Of a stretch of 64,000 nt of DNA, positions 48,093 through 57,397 are shown in pieces. A program made the position numbers and the translations under genes. Below the pieces are notes generated by a model. It was given only the letters and a program-made list of their open reading frames with translations, had not been told where the DNA came from and did no database searches. Numbering within the stretch: the first letter of the stretch is position 1; each line of letters starts with the position of its first letter. The DNA comes from Rhizobium subbaraonis (lineage in GTDB: Bacteria; Pseudomonadota; Alphaproteobacteria; Rhizobiales; Rhizobiaceae): NCBI RefSeq assembly GCF_900220975.1, contig NZ_OBQD01000007.1, positions 62,001 through 126,000 of the forward strand. The letters are read 5' to 3'.

Positions 48093-49424
48093 TCAGAAAC
48101 TTTCCTTCAGCCACTGCCCCATGCGGGCGATCCGGCCGTTTCCTCCTGCAAGCGACGCAAGCATGCCGCCCTGCGTCGAATGCGCTTCCAACTCCGCCAC
48201 CTGCGGATAGATCATCAGGCCGACCGCCGTGGAAAACGCCGCACCCTTGGCCGCGGCAGGCAGGCCCGAAACGCCGAGCGGCCGCCCGACGCGAACGTTG
48301 CGCGCGAGGATCCGGCGCGCGGCTTCCGGCAGTCCCGTGAGCTGGCTGGCACCACCCGTCAGCACGATTCTCTTTCCGACGATTGGCGAGAAGCCGGAGC
48401 GCTGGATCCTGTCGCGGATCAGCTCCAGCGTTTCCTCGATGCGGGCGCAGACGATGCGCGAAAGCAGCGCGCGCGGCACGTGGGTCGGCTGGTCGCGATC
48501 GTCCTCGCCGATCGGCGGGACGGCTACGATGTCGCTTTCGTCGGATGCGTTCGGCAGCGCCGAACCGTGCACGACCTTCAGCCGCTCGGCATCCTCGATC
48601 CGGGTGGAGAGGCCGCGGGCGATGTCAGTCGTGACATGGTGGCCGCCGAGCGCGACGGCGTCGGCATGCACGAGCTTGCCCTCGGCGAAAACCGAGATCG
48701 CCGTCGTGCCGCCGCCCATGTCGATGCAGGCGCAGCCAAGTTCCACTTCGTCGTCGACGAGTGCCGAGAGGCCGCTCGCATACGGGGTTGCCACCATGCC
48801 CTCGACCGAGAGGTGCGCACGGTTAACGCAAAGCTCCAAGTTCTTCAGCGCCGTCCGCTCGGCCGTCAGCACATGCATGTCCACGCCGAGGACGTCGCCG
48901 TACATCGACAGCGGGTCGCGGATGCCGCGCTCGCCATCGAGCGAGTAACCTGTCGGAAGCGAATGCAGGATGGCCCGGTCCTGGCGGATCGAGCGCTGGC
49001 CGGCGGCGGCCAGCACCTTGCGCAGGTCGGCCGCTTCGACTTCCTGGCCGCCGAGGTCGATCGTGCCGGTGTAGATGTCGCTCTGCAGCCGCCCGGCTGA
49101 AACGTTGACGATCAGGCTATCGATCGTCAGCCCCGCCATGCGCTCTGCGGCATCCACCGCCAGCCGCACGACGCTTTCTGCCGCATCGAGGTCGGCGATC
49201 ACGCCGTTCTTGACGCCGCGGGAGCGATGATGGCCGATGCCGATGATCTCGATCGAGTGCGTGCGGCCCGGAAGGATTTCGCTTTCCGGACGCGGCGTCA
49301 GCTTGCCGATCATGCAGACGACCTTGGTCGAGCCGATATCGAGCACCGAAACGACATGAGACCGCTTCGAATTGAGCGGCTTAAGGCGAGGCAGACCGAA
49401 ATGGGAGGAGCCGAAGATACTCAT
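48093..49424 (-). CDS. ftsA: Cell division protein FtsA
   Basis: The 443-residue actin-like protein tethers FtsZ to the inner membrane and recruits the divisome. Motifs: VSVLDIGSTKVVCMIGKL (phosphate 1), the SHS2/1C domain, CACIDMGGGTTAISVF (phosphate 2) and VLTGGASQLTGLPEAA (adenosine). The final segment, GNGRIARMGQWLKESF, is the amphipathic membrane-targeting helix. The N-terminal ~25 residues before the core are typical of rhizobial FtsA. Its start overlaps ftsQ by 4 bases. Confidence 0.97.
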   Translation of the reverse strand: MSIFGSSHFGLPRLKPLNSKRSHVVSVLDIGSTKVVCMIGKLTPRPESEILPGRTHSIEIIGIGHHRSRGVKNGVIADLDAAESVVRLAVDAAERMAGLTIDSLIVNVSAGRLQSDIYTGTIDLGGQEVEAADLRKVLAAAGQRSIRQDRAILHSLPTGYSLDGERGIRDPLSMYGDVLGVDMHVLTAERTALKNLELCVNRAHLSVEGMVATPYASGLSALVDDEVELGCACIDMGGGTTAISVFAEGKLVHADAVALGGHHVTTDIARGLSTRIEDAERLKVVHGSALPNASDESDIVAVPPIGEDDRDQPTHVPRALLSRIVCARIEETLELIRDRIQRSGFSPIVGKRIVLTGGASQLTGLPEAARRILARNVRVGRPLGVSGLPAAAKGAAFSTAVGLMIYPQVAELEAHSTQGGMLASLAGGNGRIARMGQWLKESF

Positions 49425-50353
49425 GAGCGATCGGTTACCTTCTTGAGTTCCTTAGTGCGCTGATCGAGGACGACCTTGCGGCGCTCCAGCGCCCCCTCGG
49501 TCAGGCGGATCGTCGTGCGGTCTTCGAGCCTCAGGTCGACGGCTGCGATATCGCGCTCGAGGACCCCCTGCTCCGCCTGCAGCCGGAAGAGCTGCTCCAT
49601 CGCACGCGGCACGTTCATTTCCGGCAGCATGACGATCACGCCGTTGTCCAGACGCAGGTCCCAGCGGCGGCCGGCAACCCGGACATAGGCCCGAACGCGC
49701 GCCTTGATCTCCGGCCAGTTGTCGAACTGCTTGTCGAAATCGGCGGCGGCAGCCTCCGCGTCCCGGCCAACGAACAGCGGCAATGCCGAGAACTTGTTGT
49801 CGCGCAGCGGTGCGATGACGCTGCCGTTCTTTTCGATCAGCGACAGGTCGTTGCCGTGCTGCCAGATCGCAAACGCGGTGCGCTCCTTCAGCGTGATCTC
49901 GATGGTGCCGGGATAGACCTTGCGAACCGAGACATGCTCGACCCAGGGCAGCTTTGCGAGCTTCTGCCGCGCCTCCTCGATATCGAGGGCGACGAGCGAG
50001 GTCGTGCCATCGAGGCCGAGTTGCTCGAGGATATCGATCTCGGAGGTCTCGCGGGCACCGGAAACCTTCACGTCGTCGATGGCAAAGCCGGCAGCCGTCG
50101 TGGTCGACTGGGCGAAATCCTGCGTGTGGCCGCCGAGCGACATGCCGTAGAAGCCGGTCGCGGCCAGGAACGAGACGGCGGCAACCGTGCCGGCGTGGCG
50201 CGGTATCGGAACCCGGCCGACAGCAAGACTGACGGCAAAACGCACGATGCGACGCAGCGGGCGCGGCAGTACCCGACCGGATTCGGCCTCCACCAGACCT
50301 GCAGCGTCCGGCTGACGTACCCTGCTTCTTTTCTTGCCGGTCAACGCAAACAA
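49421..50353 (-). CDS. ftsQ: Cell division protein FtsQ
   Basis: The 310-residue bitopic membrane protein has a basic cytosolic N-terminus, one helix (about residues 57-76, [20 protein letters not shown]) and a periplasmic POTRA domain ([69 protein letters not shown] shown in part). The start is TTG 50353 with GGAGG seven bases upstream. The longer frame to 50470 overlaps ddl more deeply and lacks a site. It overlaps the ddl stop by 13 bases. FtsQ recruits FtsB/FtsL to the septum. Confidence 0.93.
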   Translation of the reverse strand: MFALTGKKRSRVRQPDAAGLVEAESGRVLPRPLRRIVRFAVSLAVGRVPIPRHAGTVAAVSFLAATGFYGMSLGGHTQDFAQSTTTAAGFAIDDVKVSGARETSEIDILEQLGLDGTTSLVALDIEEARQKLAKLPWVEHVSVRKVYPGTIEITLKERTAFAIWQHGNDLSLIEKNGSVIAPLRDNKFSALPLFVGRDAEAAAADFDKQFDNWPEIKARVRAYVRVAGRRWDLRLDNGVIVMLPEMNVPRAMEQLFRLQAEQGVLERDIAAVDLRLEDRTTIRLTEGALERRKVVLDQRTKELKKVTDRS

Positions 50354-51264
50354 GACGCGTCCTCCACCATACAACTCAAGAATTCGCCAAAGGAATGACC
50401 GGCATGATCGGCCATCTCGGGCACCAGGGACGTCGGAGTCATGCCGGGCTGCGTATTGATTTCCAGCCACACGATCTCGCCATTTTCGGAGAAGCGGTCA
50501 TCATATCGAAAGTCCGATCTGCTGACGCCGCGGCACCCGATCGCTTGATGCGCCTTGAGTGCGAGTGTTTGTATTTTTTGGTAAATATTTGGTGAAATTT
50601 GCGCAGGAAGAACGTGGCGAGAGCCGCCTTTAACGTATTTTGCATCATAATCGTAAAAACCGTGCCCCTGCGGCACCACTTCCGTCACCCCGAGAGCAAC
50701 ATCGCCCATGACGCCGCAGGTGAGTTCGCGGCCGTAGACGTAGCGCTCGACCATGACCTGGTCACCATAGCGCCACTCGTCGGAAGTGATCACCTGCGGG
50801 GGATGCGGCTGATCCTCCTTCACGATCACCACGCCGAAGCTGGACCCCTCGCGGACCGGCTTGACGACATAGGGCGGCTTCATCGGATGGCTCGACGTGA
50901 TGTCGAAGCGGTTCATGAGCCGCGCTTCGGCAACGGGTATCCCCGCGGCCTTGGCGACGATCTTCGCCTGGGCCTTGTCCATGGCAAGCGCCGAGGCGAG
51001 AACGCCGGAATGGGTATAGGGGATCTGCAGATATTCCAGGAGGCCCTGGATCTTTCCGTCTTCGCCGAACGGGCCGTGGAGTGCGTTGAACGCGACGTCC
51101 GGCTTCAGATCCGACAGCACGGCGGCGACATCGTAGCCGACGTCGACGCGGGTCACACGGTATCCATGAGCTTCGAGCGCATCCGCGCAGGCATTGCCCG
51201 ACGAAAGGCTGACAGGCCTTTCTGAGGAAAACCCACCCATCAGCACAGCGACATGCTTGCTCAT
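50341..51264 (-). CDS. ddl: D-alanine-D-alanine ligase
   Basis: The 307-residue ATP-grasp enzyme makes the D-Ala-D-Ala dipeptide for peptidoglycan precursors. Motifs: [64 protein letters not shown] and the metal-binding [19 protein letters not shown]. It leads a coupled ddl-ftsQ-ftsA series (13-base and 4-base overlaps). The upstream region carries a cluster of cell-cycle sites. Confidence 0.96.
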   Translation of the reverse strand: MSKHVAVLMGGFSSERPVSLSSGNACADALEAHGYRVTRVDVGYDVAAVLSDLKPDVAFNALHGPFGEDGKIQGLLEYLQIPYTHSGVLASALAMDKAQAKIVAKAAGIPVAEARLMNRFDITSSHPMKPPYVVKPVREGSSFGVVIVKEDQPHPPQVITSDEWRYGDQVMVERYVYGRELTCGVMGDVALGVTEVVPQGHGFYDYDAKYVKGGSRHVLPAQISPNIYQKIQTLALKAHQAIGCRGVSRSDFRYDDRFSENGEIVWLEINTQPGMTPTSLVPEMADHAGHSFGEFLSCMVEDASCLR

Positions 51265-51275
51265 CTAGACCCCCG

Positions 51276-51470
51276 GACTCTCGCACACTTTGGCTGGAGT
51301 CGCTTGCGCGGGCCTGATGCCAACCTGCGCAGCGACTCGAATTGCCGCTCTGGTGTCACTACAACGACATTATGGTTAATGAACCGTTTACTTTCGTTAA
51401 CCGGACGACGCGAACGGGTTAACGCGGGCGTGCCGAATCAAGACGTTCAACCGATTCCTGCCTTGGAATC
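51276..51470 (-). promoter_or_regulatory. Candidate cell-cycle promoter of ddl-ftsQAZ (GANTC cluster, CtrA-like sites)
   Basis: Six GANTC sites lie at 51276, 51297, 51334, 51435, 51453 and 51466, in under 200 bases, where fewer than one would be expected by chance. Three TTAA half-sites lie at 51376, 51397 and 51419, and TTAA-N7-TTTA at 51376-51390 is one base off the CtrA consensus TTAA-N7-TTAA. GANTC is the methylation target of CcrM, read by GcrA in alphaproteobacteria. I infer that ddl-ftsQAZ expression is tied to the cell cycle. Confidence 0.6.
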
Positions 51471-51514
51471 AGAGAGTTGGCCGCAATGCAAGCTTTGCGT
51501 ACGAGCTATGAAAC

Positions 51515-51552
51515 GACACACCCCGCTCCGGCAGGGCCGAAGCGGGGTGTCG
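51515..51552. terminator. Hairpin between aqpZ and ddl upstream region
   Basis: A stem ACACCCCGCT/AGCGGGGTGT with a 13-base loop lies about 65 bases past the aqpZ stop. No long T-run follows in either direction (GTCGTTTC on the minus strand), so it is a weak terminator for aqpZ that may also shield the ddl promoter from read-through. Confidence 0.6.
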
Positions 51553-51616
51553 CACTCCTTCGCAGATGCAGGCTGCCCCGAACCTGTTTCGAGGCAGCTC
51601 CGGGGCCGGCTGGTAC

Positions 51617-52303
51617 TCAATCGTCCTCGCCGACCGCCTTCCATGCAAGCGCGCCCAGCGCCCCGCCGACGATCGGCGCGAGCCAGAACAGCCAGAGCTG
51701 CGCGATCGCCCAGTCGCCCACGATCAGCGCCACGCCGGTGGAGCGCGCCGGATTGACGGAGGTGTTGGTCACCGGAATGGAGACCAGATGGATGAGCGTC
51801 AGCGCCAGTCCGATGGCGATCGGCGCGAAACCGACCGGGACACGGCCATGCGTCGCGCCGAGGATGATGAAGATGAACATGAACGTCATCACCACCTCGA
51901 TCAGGAAAGCCGAAGTGACGGAATAGCCGCCCGGCGAATGCGCGCCATAGCCGTTGGATGCAAAGCCGCCGAGTTCGAAGCCGGGCTTGCCGGTGGCGAT
52001 GAAGTAGAGCACCAGCGCGGCCACGATCGCGCCCGCCACCTGTGCGATGATGTATTGCACCAGACTGGAGGCTGGAAACTTGCCGGCAACCGCCAGGCCG
52101 ACCGAAACGGCAGGATTGAAATGGCCGCCCGATATGCCGCCGACGGCATAGGCCATCGTTAGCACCGTCAGACCGAAAGCGAGAGACACGCCCAGCAGGC
52201 CTATCCCGACATCAGGGAACGCAGCGGCAAGGACGGCGCTGCCGCAACCACCAAAAACAAGCCAGAAAGTACCAAGAAATTCAGCCGAAAGCCTCTTGAG
52301 CAT
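51617..52303 (-). CDS. aqpZ: Aquaporin Z
   Basis: The 228-residue, six-helix membrane channel starts at ATG 52303. Both pore NPA motifs are intact ([17 protein letters not shown] and [18 protein letters not shown]). The constriction region and MIP signature match water-selective AqpZ. It passes water across the inner membrane. It is one of three genes that separate murB from ddl. No operon partner is visible. The gene upstream on the same strand, GGDEF, is 200 bases away. Confidence 0.95.
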   Translation of the reverse strand: MLKRLSAEFLGTFWLVFGGCGSAVLAAAFPDVGIGLLGVSLAFGLTVLTMAYAVGGISGGHFNPAVSVGLAVAGKFPASSLVQYIIAQVAGAIVAALVLYFIATGKPGFELGGFASNGYGAHSPGGYSVTSAFLIEVVMTFMFIFIILGATHGRVPVGFAPIAIGLALTLIHLVSIPVTNTSVNPARSTGVALIVGDWAIAQLWLFWLAPIVGGALGALAWKAVGEDD

Positions 52304-52503
52304 ATAGATTCCCCCGCTGCGGCAGCCCCGCACGTCGAAGGGGCGGACCGCTGTTGAAGCTATGCAAACGCCCTTCCTGAAATGTACCCCGGTCCGGCCT
52401 CTGCATTTCGCGAAAACCGCACGTTAGCAATCACGCGGAAATCGATTCCGGTCAAGGTTGCCAGCAAGAGAGTTCAGGTCGCGGATCGCGGCGATCGGAC
52501 GCT

Positions 52504-53364
52504 TTAGCCGTGGATGCCCATCGCATTGCGGATCGTTTCCGCAATCGGATCGGTGTTGAAGCGGATCACCCGGCCCACATTCGCGATTTCGCGCTCATGG
52601 ACGATGCGGTCGCGACCTGCGACCTTGGCGAGATAAAGTGCCCGATCGGCATGGGAAAAGACCTCATCGAAGCTTCGTCCGGGCAGCCAGTCGGCAATGC
52701 CGGCGGATATCGTCACGGAAACGGAGCCTTCCCCCACGGCAATCGGCCTGTCGCGGACCGCCTGACGCAGCGCCTCGACGAAACGCATCGTTTCCTCGGA
52801 CGACAGCCCGCAGACGAGCACCGCGAACTCCTCGCCGCCAATGCGCGAAACGATATGCCCGCCACCGGACCGACCTTCGAGCTGGGCGGCAATCGCAACG
52901 ATGACATCGTCGCCGGCGGCATGCCCCAGGCTGTCGTTGATCGACTTGAAGCGATCGACGTCGAGAATGACAAGGGCGACGGGAGAAACAGCGGTCTCGC
53001 ATGCCTTGAGAAACGCGCGGCGGTTGAGGAGGCCCGACAGCGAGTCCGTCTTGCTCAGCCGCTCGAACTCGGCATGCGAAACCGACAGCTCGTAGACTGC
53101 AAGCCCGACGACATAGTAGGCGATGAAGGCCACCGTCAGCGCAACGAACGGCGTCAGCACCGTCGCGATGACGAGAGCGTCGAAAAGATCGTAGGGCAGA
53201 AGTCCGGCCGCATAGAGAAACAGATGCGCCGACACGTTCAAGCCGTAGGCCAGAACGGTGATGCGCAACGCCATCGCGGCAGAACGGCGCACGACCTGCG
53301 CGCGCGAGGAAAACTCCCCGAGCGACAGCTGCCGGTTCACCCACGATTTCACCCGTTCGCTCAT
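52504..53364 (-). CDS. Membrane GGDEF protein (diguanylate cyclase)
   Basis: The 286-residue protein has two hydrophobic segments at residues ~33-52 and ~62-90 and then a GGDEF domain (residues ~108-275): SKTDSLSGLLNRRAF, VILDVDRFKSINDSLGHAAGDDV and the active site SRIGGEEFAVLV. GGEEF is catalytically competent for c-di-GMP synthesis. The RxxD product-inhibition site normally five residues before GGEEF is missing (HIVSR here), so feedback inhibition may be weak. It is divergent from the MFS gene. Confidence 0.93.
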   Translation of the reverse strand: MSERVKSWVNRQLSLGEFSSRAQVVRRSAAMALRITVLAYGLNVSAHLFLYAAGLLPYDLFDALVIATVLTPFVALTVAFIAYYVVGLAVYELSVSHAEFERLSKTDSLSGLLNRRAFLKACETAVSPVALVILDVDRFKSINDSLGHAAGDDVIVAIAAQLEGRSGGGHIVSRIGGEEFAVLVCGLSSEETMRFVEALRQAVRDRPIAVGEGSVSVTISAGIADWLPGRSFDEVFSHADRALYLAKVAGRDRIVHEREIANVGRVIRFNTDPIAETIRNAMGIHG

Positions 53365-53431
53365 CTCAGCCTCCAGAGGGCGGGCGCATGCTAGTTGCCT
53401 GTCGTTAACAATTCGGACGGTTTAGCGTGTG

Positions 53432-53469
53432 GATTCTCGCACGCATAGATCGAATCCCATGCCGGATTC
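53432..53469. promoter_or_regulatory. Three GANTC sites between GGDEF gene and MFS gene
   Basis: GATTC at 53432, GAATC at 53452 and GATTC at 53465 lie in 38 bases of the 265-base divergent region. A TTAAC lies at 53405. This resembles CcrM/GcrA-regulated promoters and could serve either gene. Confidence 0.45.
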
Positions 53470-53629
53470 GGCTGAAAATGTCGCGATCGATTGCCGAAAG
53501 TCGTAAAAATTATCTTAGCGTTCGCGCTTGCGCACTTTTGTTGTTTCGCAATTCGGCCACATGCCTTAAAGCACGCCGGAACGCCCGTCCCAAGAGGGCG
53601 TCGCAACATTCAAGATAAGGCAAAGTACA

Positions 53630-54934
53630 ATGAGTGACACTTCATCGACGGTGTCACCGGCCGCTACGCATACGACTACCTCCGCCATCAATTCCCCGGC
53701 GCGTGTCCTTTTTGCAAGCTTGGTCGGTACGACCATCGAATTCTTCGATTTCTACGTATACGCCACCGCCGCCGTGCTGGTCTTCCCGACGCTGTTCTTC
53801 CCGAACAGCGACCCGACCACGGCGCTGCTCGCCTCCTTCGCGACCTTCTCGATTGCCTTCTTCGCCCGTCCGCTCGGTGCAATCGTGTTCGGCCACTATG
53901 GCGACCGCATCGGCCGAAAGACGACGCTCGTGGCAGCGCTTTTGACCATGGGCATTTCCACCGTCGTCATCGGCCTGCTGCCGTCCTATGAAACCATCGG
54001 CGTGCTCGCACCGCTGCTTCTGGCGCTGTGCCGGTTCGGCCAGGGCTTCGGCCTGGGCGGCGAATGGGGCGGCGCGGTACTTCTTGCCACCGAAAACGCC
54101 CCTCCGGGCAAGCGTAGCTGGTATGGCATGTTCCCGCAGCTCGGCGCCCCCGTCGGCCTGTTCCTGTCTTCCGGCGTCTTCTGGGTCCTGCTTCATTTCA
54201 TGTCGCAGGAATCGCTGCTTGCCTGGGGATGGCGCGTGCCGTTCATCGCCTCGATAGCACTCATCGCCGTCGGCCTCTGGGTTCGCCTGTCGATCACGGA
54301 GACCCCGGCGTTCCAGAAGGCCATAGAGAAGAAGGAACGCGTGGAAGTTCCCGTCGTGGAACTCTTCCGCAACCACAAGCGCAGCCTGGTTCTCGGCACC
54401 TTCGTGGCGCTCGCGACCTTCGTGCTGTTCTACATCGGCTCGGCCTATCTGCTGTCCTACAACGTCAAGGTGCTGCAGATCCCGTTCGTCGAGGCGCTGG
54501 AAATTCAGCTTCTCGGTTCTGTGCTTTTCGGCATCTTCATCCCGATCGCCGGCAAGCTCGCCGAGAAGTTCGGCCGCCGCGAGATCCTGATCGCGACCAC
54601 CGTCCTGATCGGCATCTTCTCGTTCTTCCTGCCGGGCCTGATGACGAGCGGCGAAAGCGGCATCTTCGTCTTCGTGATCCTGGCGATGGCGCTGATGGGC
54701 ATGACCTATGGCCTCATCGGCACGGCACTGGCGGCCCCCTTCCCCACGAAGGTGCGCTACACGGGATCGTCGATCACGTTCAACTTCGCCGGCATTTTCG
54801 GCGCATCGCTTGCGCCCTACATCGCGACCTATCTGCAGGCCAACTACGGCATGACCTATGTCGGCTACTACCTCGGCATCGCCGCGGTGGTCACGCTCAT
54901 CTGCATCCTGCTGTCGGGTAAGGAAGAGGTCTGA
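53630..54934 (+). CDS. MFS transporter, metabolite:H+ symporter (MHS) type
   Basis: The 434-residue, 12-helix transporter has the MFS signature between helices 2 and 3 (FFARPLGAIVFGHYGDRIGRKTTLVAALLTMGISTVVIG). FDFYVYATAAVLVFP and RFGQGFGLGGEWGGAVLLATENAP are hallmarks of the MHS subfamily (proline/betaine, shikimate, citrate and similar substrates). It imports a small organic acid or betaine with protons. Substrate unknown. ATG 53630 follows AAGG. It is the only plus-strand gene between ligA's hypothetical neighbour and the window's end. Confidence 0.93.
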   Translation: MSDTSSTVSPAATHTTTSAINSPARVLFASLVGTTIEFFDFYVYATAAVLVFPTLFFPNSDPTTALLASFATFSIAFFARPLGAIVFGHYGDRIGRKTTLVAALLTMGISTVVIGLLPSYETIGVLAPLLLALCRFGQGFGLGGEWGGAVLLATENAPPGKRSWYGMFPQLGAPVGLFLSSGVFWVLLHFMSQESLLAWGWRVPFIASIALIAVGLWVRLSITETPAFQKAIEKKERVEVPVVELFRNHKRSLVLGTFVALATFVLFYIGSAYLLSYNVKVLQIPFVEALEIQLLGSVLFGIFIPIAGKLAEKFGRREILIATTVLIGIFSFFLPGLMTSGESGIFVFVILAMALMGMTYGLIGTALAAPFPTKVRYTGSSITFNFAGIFGASLAPYIATYLQANYGMTYVGYYLGIAAVVTLICILLSGKEEV

Positions 54935-54958
54935 TCCTCTCCGCCATTTGAAACGAGA

Positions 54959-54990
54959 AACGCCGCGGCACCACCGCGGCGTTTTCTTTT
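54959..54990 (+). terminator. Terminator of the MFS gene
   Basis: A 10-bp stem AACGCCGCGG/CCGCGGCGTT with a 5-base loop is followed by TTTTCTTTT, 25 bases past the MFS stop and just ahead of the end of convergent murB. Confidence 0.9.
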
Positions 54991-55010
54991 GCGATTGCGT
55001 CAGAGAGAAC

Positions 55011-55985
55011 TCAGGCCGTGGCGCGGCCGAGGAATTCCTTGATCTCGTAGCCGGGCATGAAATTGCCGACGCGCTTGATTTCCCATTGCAGCATGACACC
55101 GGAGTGCTCGAGCACGCGGCTGCGAACCGTCTCGCCGAGATATTCCAGCTCGTAGCCCGTCGCCTGCCCTGTGTTGATCATGAAGTTGCAGTGCATGGGC
55201 GACATCTGCGCCCCGCCGATCATCAGCCCGCGGCAGCCGGCCTCGTCGATCAGCTTCCAGGCCGAATGCTCTTCCGGGTTCTTGAACGTGGAGCCGCCGG
55301 TCTTCTCGCGGATCGGCTGCACCGTTTCGCGGTGCTGGCGCACGGCGTCCATCTTTTCGCGAATCTCGCCCCTGTCGCCGGCATGCCCCTGGAAAACGGC
55401 GTGCGTGAAGATCAGCCCGTCCGGCGCCTTCGAGTGGCGGTAGCTATAGCCCATGTCGGCATTCGAAAGCACATAGGTATTGCCCTTGCGATCGACCGCA
55501 TGCACCTCGGCGACAAGGTCCTTCGTCTCGCCGCCGTTCGCGCCCGCATTCATGCGCAGCGCGCCGCCGATCGAGCCGGGGATGCCGTAATAGAACTCGA
55601 AGCCGGCGATGCTGTTGTCGAGCGCCATCGCGGCGATGTTCTTGTCCGGGCAGATCGCGCCGGCCTTGATCCTGTTGTCGCCCACCAGTTCGAGATCGCC
55701 GAACCCCTTGGCCGACAGGCGCACGACCACGCCGCGGATCCCCCCGTCACGCACGAGCAGGTTCGAGCCGACGCCGACGACCATGACCGGAACCTCATCC
55801 GGCACGAGCTTCAGGAAGGTCACGAGGTCATCCGTGTCGTGCGGCTGGAACATCAGTTCAGCCAGCCCGCCGGCACGGAACCAGGTGACGCGGTCCATCG
55901 GCGCGTCCGGCGTCAGTCTGCCGCGCACTTCCTTGATGCCGTCGCCCAGAGACGCCAGCAATTTCCCGCCATCCACCTGCTTCAT
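55011..55985 (-). CDS. murB: UDP-N-acetylenolpyruvoylglucosamine reductase
   Basis: The 324-residue FAD enzyme reduces the enolpyruvyl group to make UDP-MurNAc. Start ATG 55985 overlaps the murC stop by 4 bases. Motifs: [28 protein letters not shown] (FAD site), [22 protein letters not shown] and [25 protein letters not shown], the latter with the catalytic Ser. It is type I by its Arg/Tyr pattern. It ends the murE-murB run. The next gene on this strand, aqpZ, follows after the interruption. Confidence 0.96.
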   Translation of the reverse strand: MKQVDGGKLLASLGDGIKEVRGRLTPDAPMDRVTWFRAGGLAELMFQPHDTDDLVTFLKLVPDEVPVMVVGVGSNLLVRDGGIRGVVVRLSAKGFGDLELVGDNRIKAGAICPDKNIAAMALDNSIAGFEFYYGIPGSIGGALRMNAGANGGETKDLVAEVHAVDRKGNTYVLSNADMGYSYRHSKAPDGLIFTHAVFQGHAGDRGEIREKMDAVRQHRETVQPIREKTGGSTFKNPEEHSAWKLIDEAGCRGLMIGGAQMSPMHCNFMINTGQATGYELEYLGETVRSRVLEHSGVMLQWEIKRVGNFMPGYEIKEFLGRATA

Positions 55986-57397
55986 GCCGTCTTTCCTGAA
56001 ATGCCGTCCAATTCCTGCGGCAGCGCCGCCGCCCAATAGGTGATGCTGCCCGCCCCCAAGAGAACCACAAAGTCGCCCGGATTAGCAATGGCGCCAATGG
56101 TGGAGGCGAGCTTCTCCGGCCCTTCCAGGAAGCGCGCATCGCGATGACCGCCCGACTTGATCCGCGAAACCAGCGTTTCGGCGGTGATCCCCTCGATCGG
56201 TTCCTCTCCCGCGGCGTAGATCGGTGCGATCAAAATCGTGTCAGCGTCGTTGAAGCAGCCGGCGAATTCCTCGAACAGGCTGTGTACGCGCGTGTAGCGA
56301 TGCGGCTGATGCACGGCGATGATTCGCCCCTGGCATGCCTCGCGTGCGGCACGAAGCACCGCCTTGATCTCGACGGGATGGTGGCCGTAGTCGTCGTAGA
56401 CGCTTACCCCATTCCAGGTGCCTGTCAGCGTGAAGCGTCGCTTCACCCCGCCGAAGGAGGCGAGCCCGCGGGCAATGTCCTCGGGCGACATGCCGAGCCG
56501 CTGCGCCACGGCGATCGCAGCCGTCGCGTTCGACACGTTGTGGCGGCCGGGCATCGGCAGGCGCAGCCCCTTCAGCTCGATCACCTGGCCGGTGCGGCGC
56601 CTGCGGATCTCCACGTCGAAGACGGAGGTCGCGCCATCCATGCGGACATTGCCGAAGCGGACGTCGGCCTGCGGGTTCTCACCGTAGGTGATGACTTTCC
56701 GGTCCTCGATACGGCTGACCATGGTCTGGACTTCCGGATGGTCGAGGCACATCACCCCGAAACCATAGAAGGGAACGTTCTCGACGAACTGGCGGAAGGC
56801 GGCGCGAACCGCGTCGAAATTGCCGTAGTGGTCCAGGTGCTCGGGATCGATGTTCGTCACGACTGCGACGTCGGCGGGAAGCTTGAGGAAGGTTCCGTCG
56901 GACTCGTCCGCCTCCACCACCATCCATTCACCCTCGCCCATGCGGGCGTTGGTGCCGTAGGCGTTGATGATGCCGCCGTTGATTACGGTCGGGTCCAGGC
57001 CGCCGGCCTCGAGCAGGGCTGCGACCATGGATGTGGTCGTCGTCTTGCCGTGGGTGCCGCCGATGGCGATCGCGTTCCGGAATCGCATCAGTTCCGCCAG
57101 CATCTCCGCGCGGCGCACGACCGGCAGAAGCTTCTCGCGGGCAGCGATCAGTTCGGGATTGTTCTTCTTGATCGCAGTCGAGACGACGACGACCTCGGCA
57201 TCGCCGACGTTCTCCGCCTTGTGGCCGACGAAGACCTCGATGCCCTTGTCGCGCAGCCGCTGCACGTTCGCGCTGTCGGACTGGTCGGAGCCCTGGACGC
57301 GGTGGCCGAGATTGTGCAGCACCTCGGCGATGCCGCTCATGCCGATTCCGCCGATTCCGATGAAATGAACGAGCCCTATGCTCTTCGGCATCTTCAT
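55982..57397 (-). CDS. murC: UDP-N-acetylmuramate-L-alanine ligase
   Basis: The 471-residue Mur ligase adds L-Ala to UDP-MurNAc. An open frame runs further upstream but ATG 57397 is the family start ([27 protein letters not shown]). ATP site [23 protein letters not shown], central-domain [12 protein letters not shown], and [16 protein letters not shown] in the C-terminal domain. It overlaps murB by 4 bases and murG by 4 bases, so it is coupled on both sides. Confidence 0.97.
   Translation of the reverse strand: MKMPKSIGLVHFIGIGGIGMSGIAEVLHNLGHRVQGSDQSDSANVQRLRDKGIEVFVGHKAENVGDAEVVVVSTAIKKNNPELIAAREKLLPVVRRAEMLAELMRFRNAIAIGGTHGKTTTTSMVAALLEAGGLDPTVINGGIINAYGTNARMGEGEWMVVEADESDGTFLKLPADVAVVTNIDPEHLDHYGNFDAVRAAFRQFVENVPFYGFGVMCLDHPEVQTMVSRIEDRKVITYGENPQADVRFGNVRMDGATSVFDVEIRRRRTGQVIELKGLRLPMPGRHNVSNATAAIAVAQRLGMSPEDIARGLASFGGVKRRFTLTGTWNGVSVYDDYGHHPVEIKAVLRAAREACQGRIIAVHQPHRYTRVHSLFEEFAGCFNDADTILIAPIYAAGEEPIEGITAETLVSRIKSGGHRDARFLEGPEKLASTIGAIANPGDFVVLLGAGSITYWAAALPQELDGISGKTA

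Noticed and set aside
46228-48210. Plus-strand frame of 660 codons across ftsZ
   Set aside because: FtsZ is unmistakable on the minus strand, and the other frame is compositionally odd.
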